DNA from: Crocinitomicaceae bacterium
GTDB lineage: Bacteria; Bacteroidota; Bacteroidia; Flavobacteriales_D; Crocinitomicaceae
DNA length: 5,456 nucleotides
Assembly: GCA_011522905.1 (NCBI GenBank)
Contig: WTIB01000303.1
Coordinates: forward strand, 1 to 5,456
Direction of reading: 5' to 3'
The notes beneath the pieces are model-generated. The model searched no databases, had not been told where the DNA came from, and worked only from the letters and a program-made list of their open reading frames with translations. Numbering within the stretch: position 1 is the stretch's first letter; every line of letters begins with the position of its first letter. Positions 1 through 5,456 of the stretch are shown in pieces. A program made the position numbers and the translations under genes.

Positions 1-330
1 TTCAATTGCTCCTGCACCGTTACCACCTGCACTTCCAATTCCACACTCAAGCATTGGGGGAGAGCCCGTAACTTCCGTACAACTTGGAGATATATCTGTT
101 CTGGATACAAAATTTAAGGTGATTTCCGTAATTGAAGGATGGTTCCAAACCCTGATGGTTTCTGAAATTACATTCACCTCCGCACCATTACAATCTCTAT
201 AAAAAACCAGCTCAAATGTGTATGCTCCTCCCGTACCACAGGTCCACGTCAGTTCTCCCCCCATAACATGAGAAGAAAAAACCGCTTTGGATGCAAAAAG
301 CATAAACACTAAGAAAACTAGCTTTTTCAT
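1..330 (-). CDS. N-terminal part of a secreted gliding-motility-associated surface protein (partial, runs off left edge)
   Basis: The frame read leftwards from ATG at 330 stays open for 110 codons to the window edge, so the C-terminus is missing. An in-frame TAA at 337-339 lies just upstream, making this the first possible ATG. Residues 1-19 form a signal peptide (MKK, then a hydrophobic run, then AVFS), with likely cleavage before SHVMGG. The mature start SHVMGGELTWTC (20-31) followed by YRDCNG (44-49) is the pattern seen at the N-terminus of many large Bacteroidota surface proteins that carry PKD-like domains and end in a gliding-motility/type IX secretion C-terminal domain. Four cysteines (31, 47, 84, 96) could form disulfides after export. 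Family membership is from recognition of this pattern. The C-terminal sorting domain is inferred and cannot be seen here. It begins 57 bp after the M16 partner gene on the same strand, so read-through from that operon is possible. Confidence 0.8.
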   Translation of the reverse strand, partial: MKKLVFLVFMLFASKAVFSSHVMGGELTWTCGTGGAYTFELVFYRDCNGAEVNVISETIRVWNHPSITEITLNFVSRTDISPSCTEVTGSPPMLECGIGSAGGNGAGAIE

Positions 331-346
331 ACTGTTTTAACGTAAA

Positions 347-363
347 ATAATACGTAGTATTAT
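347..363. repeat. Perfect inverted repeat, 7-bp arms with 3-nt loop, between the M16 partner gene and the surface-protein gene
   Basis: The arms ATAATAC (347-353) and GTATTAT (357-363) are exactly complementary around a GTA loop. On the minus strand the hairpin begins 24 nt after the M16 partner's stop codon and runs into a short T-rich tract (TTTTA). It therefore has the shape of a weak intrinsic terminator, or of a small operator just upstream of the next start at 330. The stem has only one G-C pair, so stability is poor and a protein-binding palindrome is equally plausible. The repeat is directly visible; its function is inference. Confidence 0.35.
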
Positions 364-387
364 AACGGAAATAAGAAATAAAAGTTG

Positions 388-1644
388 CTATCCGACAGAA
401 ACGACGGACATCGTATCCCATTTGAGATACTTTTGAGAAATTGACATTATTTCTTTGGGATCAATTTGATGAATCCTTTCTATAAATTCGTTGTAATAGT
501 CCATGTTCAAGGCATAAGTATCTACACTCAGAAATAAATCCATCATGGCGTAGGGGCCATCAGCTGCTTTAAGCATTTGACCAAGAAGGTAATTTTTCAC
601 CAATTCAAGTTCTTTATGACTCATTTCCTGAGAACATAATTTTTCCAGCTCATTTTGTATTTCCTTCAATGCAGACTCACGATGTTGAATGCCTACTTCA
701 GACCCTATTATAAAATATCCTGAACCGCCTGTCTCTGCAATAGCTGAGCCTATGCCATATGTGTATCCCTTATCCTCTCGAATATTTTTCATCAATCTGC
801 TCCCAAAATAATCTCCCAAAACCGTATTTAAAATTGAAAAATCAATAAAATCAGCATGGGTTTTATTAAATAATGTTTTGCCTATTCGAATGGCTGATTG
901 AACAGCCGATTGTTTTTCTTCATGAAATACTCCCGAAAAATTACCAAAAGCAGTGTAATACTCTAAAGGTTTATCAATGCACGAATCCTTACATTTTGAA
1001 ATGATTGAATCAATTTCACTTTCATTGATATTACCTACTACAGCGACCTTAAATAATCCTTTTTTGAAAAAATTCTCATGAAATTCAATAATTTCATTTT
1101 TAGATATGTTGTCAAAATCTTCAAGATTCGTGAGTTCGCTATACGGCGAATTATAAAATATTTTCTCTTGAAATTTTCGCTGAGCTAAAAAACCGACCTT
1201 ACCGAAATTTATTTTATGTTTTTCTTTTTTTACTCTAATTTTTTCTGAAATTTCCTTGTCCGGAAATACAGCACATTGAATGGCCTCATTGATGATGCAA
1301 AATGCTTCGAAAATATTCTCTTTTAAAGCAAAAATGGAGATCATAACACCCTCGTGCGAGAGACCAATATCAAAAAATGCACCCAATTGATCGATTTGTT
1401 TGTGGATTTCAGTGGTGCTTTTATTTTTCGTTCCAGAAAGTAATAGTGATGAGCATAAAGAAGCAATGATGTTTCGCCCATTTCTTAAACCTGCATTATA
1501 ATATAAGTCAATGCGAGAGGTTTCATTCGGTACGTTTTTCATCCAAAGTAATTTGACCGTAGCATTTATTTCTATTGTTTGAGGACAAATAAATTCAATG
1601 CTTTGAATTTTGTGGGTAGGCGGTGCCGTATTTCTATCTATCAT
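388..1644 (-). CDS. M16B metallopeptidase family protein, non-catalytic (Arg/Tyr) subunit
   Basis: This 418-residue protein has the usual length and fold signature of a two-domain M16B subunit: an N-terminal M16 domain (about 20-180) and a C-terminal M16_C domain (about 185-400). The zinc-binding HxxEH is absent. At the equivalent place it reads ASLCSSLLLSGT (61-72), so His, Glu and His are each replaced by serine (62, 65, 66). The C-terminal substrate-binding motif is intact: FGSRLMKNIREDKGYTYGI, in which R289 and Y296 have the 7-residue spacing of the Arg/Tyr pair of active M16 enzymes. It should therefore be the partner that completes the active site of the HxxEH protein encoded just upstream (1634-2875), as alpha and beta subunits do in mitochondrial processing peptidase and in bacterial M16B heterodimers. 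There is no signal peptide, so it is predicted cytoplasmic. Its ATG overlaps the end of the upstream gene by 11 nt, which implies translational coupling. The substrate is unknown. Confidence 0.9.
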   Translation of the reverse strand: MIDRNTAPPTHKIQSIEFICPQTIEINATVKLLWMKNVPNETSRIDLYYNAGLRNGRNIIASLCSSLLLSGTKNKSTTEIHKQIDQLGAFFDIGLSHEGVMISIFALKENIFEAFCIINEAIQCAVFPDKEISEKIRVKKEKHKINFGKVGFLAQRKFQEKIFYNSPYSELTNLEDFDNISKNEIIEFHENFFKKGLFKVAVVGNINESEIDSIISKCKDSCIDKPLEYYTAFGNFSGVFHEEKQSAVQSAIRIGKTLFNKTHADFIDFSILNTVLGDYFGSRLMKNIREDKGYTYGIGSAIAETGGSGYFIIGSEVGIQHRESALKEIQNELEKLCSQEMSHKELELVKNYLLGQMLKAADGPYAMMDLFLSVDTYALNMDYYNEFIERIHQIDPKEIMSISQKYLKWDTMSVVSVG

Positions 1645-2875
1645 TTATAGCTACTTTTAATAACGAGCAATTATTTCGAATTAAAACATCACTAGCAAAT
1701 AGGATCAAATCATTACAACTTATCTTTTGGTATATAAATCCTTCTTCATTAACTCCGTTTGCATCTCCAAGCAGTTCAAAAAAAGAAAGATTTATAGAAC
1801 GATTTAGAAGACCTTGTTCTTGAAAAGCCTTGGCTGTATTTATTTTATTTTTTAGAGATTCTAATTTATCGTTATCGATTCCAATTCTTTTGATTTCATC
1901 CAATTGTTCCCATAATGCTTTATCTAAGTCATTAAAATCAACACCATCTGCTAATTTCCCACTGATGATAAATAATCCGTCATCTAGTGACCCCGTAATG
2001 AATGCATTAATTTCAGTCACGAGCTCTAGTTCTTTTTTTAATGCGATATTTAGAATTGAAGAGTTGTCCTTGCCCATGGCATCACTCATAATATCTCCAA
2101 TGTAGTAATCGGAGCTTTTTCTAGGCCCCATTTTAAATGCATAATAAAAAGCATTGGAAGGAACATCGCGATAGATGGTTTTGGTTTTAAAAGAGTTTTG
2201 TTTGGGTTCTGCCGGATTCAATCTCGATGGCCTTAAACCTCCGGGAATAGAACCATAATATTTTTCTATAATTGACTTGATTCGTGATTCGTCATAGTTT
2301 CCAGCGATACATAAAATGGCATTTGCCGGACGATAATACTTCTTGAAGAATGATTTGACATCCTCCATGTTTGCATTTTCAATGTGCGCTATATCCTTTC
2401 CAATGGTTGCCCATTTGTAAGGATGTTTTTCATAGGCTAGGGGCCTTAACTCAAGCCAAACATCACCATATGGCTGATTCAAGTATCGTTGCTTGAATTC
2501 TTCAATAACAACATTTCGTTGTACTTCTAGACTTTTATCAGTGAAGGCAAGTGAAAGCATTCGATCGCTTTCTAACCAAAGTGCAGTCTCTATATTTTGT
2601 GCTGGAACGATATCATAATAGTTCGTGACGTCGTTACTTGTAAACGCATTACTTTCACCGCCAGCTTTTTGTAACTCTTTGTCGAAATCTGAAATATTTA
2701 CAGAGCCTCCAAACATGAGGTGTTCAAAAAGGTGGGCAAATCCTGTTTTATTTTCATTTTCGTCCCTCGCACCAACATCATATAGTGTATTGACCACAAC
2801 CATTGGAGTAGTTTTATCGTGATGAAGAAGAACGGTTAAACCATTTTTTAGTTTATATCGCTCGAAGCTAACCAT
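1634..2875 (-). CDS. M16B zinc metallopeptidase, catalytic (HxxEH) subunit
   Basis: This 413-residue protein starts directly with the M16 opening strand (YKLKNGLTVLL, 7-17). The inverted zinc motif is H48-L-F-E51-H52 within GFAHLFEHLMFGGS. The third zinc ligand is expected at E126 (or E125) in VVIEEFKQRYLNQPYG. GGESNAFTSNDVTNYY (72-87) is the conserved substrate-edge strand of the family. A C-terminal M16_C domain covers roughly 185-360. The Arg/Tyr pair normally found there is lost: in SILNIALKKELELVTEI the equivalent residues are K280 and T287. The protein should therefore hydrolyse peptides only together with the partner encoded downstream, which keeps Arg/Tyr. No signal peptide is visible, so a cytoplasmic peptidase is inferred. 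The start codon lies 2 bp after the stop of the flavin oxidoreductase gene, and the last 11 nt overlap the partner's start. The exact peptide substrate cannot be told from sequence. Confidence 0.93.
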   Translation of the reverse strand: MVSFERYKLKNGLTVLLHHDKTTPMVVVNTLYDVGARDENENKTGFAHLFEHLMFGGSVNISDFDKELQKAGGESNAFTSNDVTNYYDIVPAQNIETALWLESDRMLSLAFTDKSLEVQRNVVIEEFKQRYLNQPYGDVWLELRPLAYEKHPYKWATIGKDIAHIENANMEDVKSFFKKYYRPANAILCIAGNYDESRIKSIIEKYYGSIPGGLRPSRLNPAEPKQNSFKTKTIYRDVPSNAFYYAFKMGPRKSSDYYIGDIMSDAMGKDNSSILNIALKKELELVTEINAFITGSLDDGLFIISGKLADGVDFNDLDKALWEQLDEIKRIGIDNDKLESLKNKINTAKAFQEQGLLNRSINLSFFELLGDANGVNEEGFIYQKISCNDLILFASDVLIRNNCSLLKVAINDR

Positions 2876-2877
2876 GC

Positions 2878-3825
2878 CTATATTTTGATTTGATTGATGT
2901 TGTGCTGTGTATCAAAAAACTCATTAATAATCTCTTTGACAATTTCTCCGGCTGGCATTATTTTATCCAACATTCCTGAAACTTGGCCTATTTCAAGTTC
3001 CCCATTTTCCAAGTCACCGATGAACATTCCTTTTTTTGCTCGGCCCCTACCCAATAATTCCTGTAGCTCCTGAGTTGATGCATTATTTTTATAAGCATTT
3101 TCTATTTTGTGATAAAAATCATTCTTGATGAGCCTAACAGGAGTTAATTCTTTTAATGTCAATTTGGTGTCTCCTTCTTTACAATTCAAAACAGCATTTT
3201 TGAAATTTATATGGGCACTTGACTCCTCACTAGCAACAAAGCGACTGCCAATTTGTACACCATCGGCCCCTAAAGCCATACAAGCAAGCATAGATTTCCC
3301 GTCCCCAATTCCTCCTGCGGCAATAACAGGTATGTTCACTGCTTTTTTTACCATTGGAATCAAACAAAGGGTAGTTGTTTCATCATGTCCATTGTGGCCA
3401 CCAGCTTCAAAACCTTCAGCTACAATAGCATCAACTCCTGCTTCTTCAGCTTTCAAGGCAAATTTCACACTCGAAATCACATGCACAACGACGATTCCAT
3501 TTGATTTTAACCGTTCAGTGTATGTTTTAGGATTTCCGGCAGAGGTAAATACAATTGGAACTTTATTTTTAATAATTGTTTCAATATGCTCTTCTATGTT
3601 TGGATAAAGCATCGGTAAATTCACCGCGAATGGATTCTTGGTATTGGCTTTACATTTCTTAACATGCTCATCCAAGACATCCGGATACATAGATCCAGAA
3701 CCGATAATTCCTAAACCGCCGGCATTCGATACAGCAGAGGCAAGTCTCCAACCAGAACACCAAATCATTCCCGCTTGAATCAATGGATATTTAACTTTAA
3801 AAAGTTTTGTAATTGGAGTATCCAT
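2878..3825 (-). CDS. FMN-dependent oxidoreductase of the nitronate monooxygenase / FabK (enoyl-ACP reductase II) family
   Basis: This 315-residue TIM-barrel flavoprotein begins TPITKLFKVKYPLIQAGM and continues with SNAGGLGIIGSG (33-44), the typical FMN-binding N-terminus. AEGFEAGGHNG (136-146) holds the His144 that matches the catalytic-region histidine of the family. AAGGIGDG (169-176) and GADGVQIGSRFV (186-197) are the FMN phosphate-binding strands. The layout, including PFAVNLPMLYP, AGNPKTYTERL, ESSAHINFK and a late GQVSGMLD, follows enoyl-ACP reductase II (FabK) closely along its whole length. The usual automatic label would be nitronate monooxygenase. Either nitronate oxidation or NAD(P)H-dependent reduction of an enoyl thioester in fatty acid synthesis is possible, and the sequence alone does not decide. 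It is the first gene of the operon, with an in-frame TAA at 3841-3843 upstream of the chosen ATG. The downstream peptidase gene starts 2 bp after its stop. It is cytoplasmic. Confidence 0.88.
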   Translation of the reverse strand: MDTPITKLFKVKYPLIQAGMIWCSGWRLASAVSNAGGLGIIGSGSMYPDVLDEHVKKCKANTKNPFAVNLPMLYPNIEEHIETIIKNKVPIVFTSAGNPKTYTERLKSNGIVVVHVISSVKFALKAEEAGVDAIVAEGFEAGGHNGHDETTTLCLIPMVKKAVNIPVIAAGGIGDGKSMLACMALGADGVQIGSRFVASEESSAHINFKNAVLNCKEGDTKLTLKELTPVRLIKNDFYHKIENAYKNNASTQELQELLGRGRAKKGMFIGDLENGELEIGQVSGMLDKIMPAGEIVKEIINEFFDTQHNINQIKI

Positions 3826-3949
3826 GAGATGAAAATTATATTAAAAAAACGAAATTAATTAATTATCACCTACTGCCCTAAAAAGCGTTGTACAATAAAG
3901 TATATTTTTGATTTTTTTTGTTGTATCTTAGCTTGTACTTACACTTTTC
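3826..3949. promoter_or_regulatory. Divergent AT-rich intergenic region with promoters for both flanking transcripts
   Basis: This 124-bp gap separates two outward-facing genes, so it must hold the promoter of the three-gene minus-strand operon and that of the plus-strand surface-protein gene. It is very AT-rich, with a T-rich stretch at 3905-3920 and a 12-bp palindrome AATTAATTAATT at 3853-3864. No Shine-Dalgarno sequence precedes either ATG, as is usual in Bacteroidota. On the minus strand the best -7 match is TAATTTCG (one mismatch to TAnnTTTG), roughly 30 nt before the flavin oxidoreductase start, but no properly spaced -33 TTG is visible, so that promoter is only tentative. Confidence 0.6.
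3903..3910 (+). promoter_or_regulatory. Candidate Bacteroidota -7 element (TATTTTTG) for the surface-protein gene
   Basis: TATTTTTG is an exact match to the TAnnTTTG -7 consensus used by the primary sigma factor of Bacteroidota. It lies 39 nt upstream of the ATG at 3950, a reasonable distance for a short leader. The nearest upstream TTG (3888-3890) is only 12 nt away, shorter than the roughly 17-23 nt usually seen, so the -33 half is weak. In such AT-rich DNA a chance match is possible. Confidence 0.35.
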
Positions 3950-5456
3950 ATGAAAACGATACTTATTTCCATTTTTTGTGTCCTGTCCGCTCTTAATTTT
4001 CTAATGGCACAACCCAAACTGAATGATGACCACAGTCATCACAAGCATGTTCATGGTAAAACCAAATCAAGTTTACTTGAAAATAAAGGTCAATGGCCAG
4101 CACCAGTTTTGTTTCAATCATCTATTGAAGGTGGAAAAGTGTGGATACAACAAAACAAGTTTGTTTATCATCTTCAAGATTATTCTGCGATGCACGAAAA
4201 TCATGGAAACTTTGATTCGGATGCAGGTTTTGAAATAAAGGAAAAACTTGTCCATCTAAATTTTGTTGGGAGTAATCAAATTTCAGCCATTGAAAAAAAT
4301 GATGAAAGCTCATTTTATTTTAATTTTTTCAAAGGGAATGATCCTTCTAAATGGGCCTCAAACGTTCACTCATATGGTAATGCGGTATTGAAAAACCTTT
4401 ATGATGGAATTGACCTAAATGTCCAAAATCATGGGGGGCAGTTTAAGTATGAATTTATTATTTCACCATTTCAATCACATCAAATAATTCAATTGAATTA
4501 TGCAGGGCAAGAATCCTTGAAGGTCAATGATGCCGGAGATTTGGAAATTACGACAAGCCTAGGTAAAATTTTTGAAGAACATCCCTATGCTTACCAGCTT
4601 ATTGATGGACAAAAGGTAGAGGTGGATTGTGAGTTTGTTTTAGCAGGAGAAAATATTTCATTTCAATTGGGCAAGTATGATAAAAGTAAAACACTAATCA
4701 TAGATCCCGTTCTCATTTTCGCAACCTATAATGCAGCCTTTTCTGATAATTTTGGAATGACAGCCACCTATGGTTACGATGGTTCTGCCTATGCTGGGGG
4801 AATGGTGTATGGCAACAATTATCCTATGCCAAGTGGTACAGCTTATGATATTAATTCAAATTTCACCGTTCTTAACGGAGCTTATGGGGTTACGGATGTA
4901 TTCATCACTAAATTTTCTCCTGATGGCACGAATATGCTTTGGAGTACATTTTTAGGAGGAGGAAATAACAATGCCGGGACCGAAGCAGCTCACAGTTTGA
5001 TCTGTGATCTCAATGATAATATTTATGTATTTGGGTCAACCTCGAGCGCAGATTTTCCGACGAGTGCGGGGGCATATGATGCCACCCACAACGGAGGAAC
5101 TGCGGCACAGTTGCAATTCAACGGAGTAACCCACGATAATCAAGGTGTTGATTTATATGTGTCAAAATTTAGTGCTGACGGTACTACGCTAATGGGTTCT
5201 ACATTCGTTGGTGGTTCTGGAAATGATGGAATGAATTATGAGGCCGCATTATTGCCTTATGATAATGTAGGAGCTTACACCGGTATCGTATCAAATTATG
5301 GAGATCAATTTCGAGGAGAAATTACACTTGACGCTTCAAATAATGTGGTTGTAGCCTCTTGTACCAAATCAACCAATTTCCCTACGGTCAATGCATTTCA
5401 AAACTCGAATGCAGGTAATCAGGATGGTGTAATTTTTATGCTTTCATCAGACTTTA
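3950..5456 (+). CDS. Secreted DUF7948-like / SBBP beta-propeller repeat protein (partial, runs off right edge)
   Basis: The frame is open for 502 codons from ATG at 3950 to the window edge. An in-frame TAG at 3929-3931 rules out an earlier start. Residues 1-20 are a signal peptide ending in LMA, with cleavage predicted before Gln21, as is common for exported Bacteroidota proteins. A histidine-rich stretch follows (HSHHKHVH, 28-35). Residues about 41-255 match the N-terminal domain seen before SBBP repeats: LLENKGQWPAPVLF (42-55), YDGIDLNV (151-158) and LIIDPVLIFATY (249-260). From about 316 come SBBP-type blade repeats: DVFITKFSPDGTNMLWSTFLGG...NIYVFGSTSSADFPT, then DLYVSKFSADGTTLMGSTFVGGSGNDG...VVVASCTKSTNFPT, and the start of a third (DGVIFMLSSDF). 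Such proteins usually end in a type IX secretion or gliding-associated C-terminal domain, but here the end lies outside the window. The role is unknown; an extracellular or cell-surface binding function is inferred. It is divergent from the peptidase operon. Confidence 0.87.
   Translation, partial: MKTILISIFCVLSALNFLMAQPKLNDDHSHHKHVHGKTKSSLLENKGQWPAPVLFQSSIEGGKVWIQQNKFVYHLQDYSAMHENHGNFDSDAGFEIKEKLVHLNFVGSNQISAIEKNDESSFYFNFFKGNDPSKWASNVHSYGNAVLKNLYDGIDLNVQNHGGQFKYEFIISPFQSHQIIQLNYAGQESLKVNDAGDLEITTSLGKIFEEHPYAYQLIDGQKVEVDCEFVLAGENISFQLGKYDKSKTLIIDPVLIFATYNAAFSDNFGMTATYGYDGSAYAGGMVYGNNYPMPSGTAYDINSNFTVLNGAYGVTDVFITKFSPDGTNMLWSTFLGGGNNNAGTEAAHSLICDLNDNIYVFGSTSSADFPTSAGAYDATHNGGTAAQLQFNGVTHDNQGVDLYVSKFSADGTTLMGSTFVGGSGNDGMNYEAALLPYDNVGAYTGIVSNYGDQFRGEITLDASNNVVVASCTKSTNFPTVNAFQNSNAGNQDGVIFMLSSDF

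Noticed and set aside
212..421. A 69-residue minus-strand open frame across the M16 partner end and the surface-protein start
   Set aside because: It overlaps the signal peptide region of the surface protein in another frame and the end of the M16 gene, and shows no recognisable domain.
1623..2822. Several plus-strand open frames (1623-1823, 1830-2105, 2625-2822)
   Set aside because: All are antisense to the catalytic M16 gene, whose frame carries the full set of family motifs.
3125..3607. A 160-residue plus-strand open frame
   Set aside because: It is entirely antisense to the conserved core of the flavin oxidoreductase, and its composition is what the reverse complement of that gene gives.
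3853..3864. AATTAATTAATT palindrome considered as an operator
   Set aside because: It is a simple AT repeat that arises easily by chance in AT-rich intergenic DNA; kept only as a remark on the region.
3905..3920. T-rich tract considered as an intrinsic terminator
   Set aside because: No GC-containing stem precedes it on either strand, and both flanking genes point away from it.
4023..4313. Short open frames on both strands within the start of the SBBP protein gene
   Set aside because: The long frame from 3950 has a signal peptide and a conserved domain through this stretch, so these are out-of-frame shadows.
4770..4955. A 61-residue plus-strand open frame
   Set aside because: It overlaps the first SBBP blade in a different frame and has no features of its own.
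1..5456. Search for tRNA, rRNA, CRISPR, insertion sequences or phage genes
   Set aside because: No tRNA-like cloverleaf, regularly spaced repeats, transposase motifs or terminal inverted repeats were seen on reading through.

Overview
The window looks like a stretch of a Bacteroidota chromosome, most likely a marine or freshwater Flavobacteriales/Cytophaga-type organism. Four things point there. The DNA is AT-rich. No gene start has a recognisable Shine-Dalgarno sequence. A TAnnTTTG-type -7 element lies in the one divergent promoter region. Both edge genes encode large secreted proteins of types found mainly in gliding Bacteroidota. Assignment below phylum is inference.

Layout: bases 1-330 (minus strand) hold the N-terminal 110 codons of a secreted protein with the SHxxGGE...YRDCNG start typical of gliding-motility-associated surface proteins. 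A 57-bp gap with a perfect inverted repeat follows. Bases 388-3825 hold a tightly packed minus-strand operon, transcribed right to left: a FabK-like / nitronate monooxygenase family flavin oxidoreductase (2878-3825), a catalytic M16B metallopeptidase with HxxEH (1634-2875), and its non-catalytic M16B partner (388-1644). The spacings are a 2-bp gap and then an 11-nt overlap, so the three are almost certainly co-transcribed and translationally coupled. Bases 3826-3949 are a divergent AT-rich promoter region. From 3950 to the right edge runs a plus-strand gene for a secreted protein with a DUF7948-like N-terminal domain and SBBP-type beta-propeller repeats; its C-terminus lies beyond the window.

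Functionally the window splits into a cytoplasmic unit (flavoenzyme plus a two-subunit zinc peptidase) flanked by two predicted surface/secreted proteins that are probably type IX secretion or gliding-associated substrates. The clearest mechanistic signal is the reciprocal loss of active-site residues in the two M16 proteins. One keeps the zinc site and has lost the Arg/Tyr pair, while the other keeps Arg/Tyr and has all three HxxEH positions replaced by serine, so a working enzyme should need both. I see no RNA genes, mobile elements or CRISPR, and no clear case for a wholly new system; the rest is ordinary accessory or housekeeping content.
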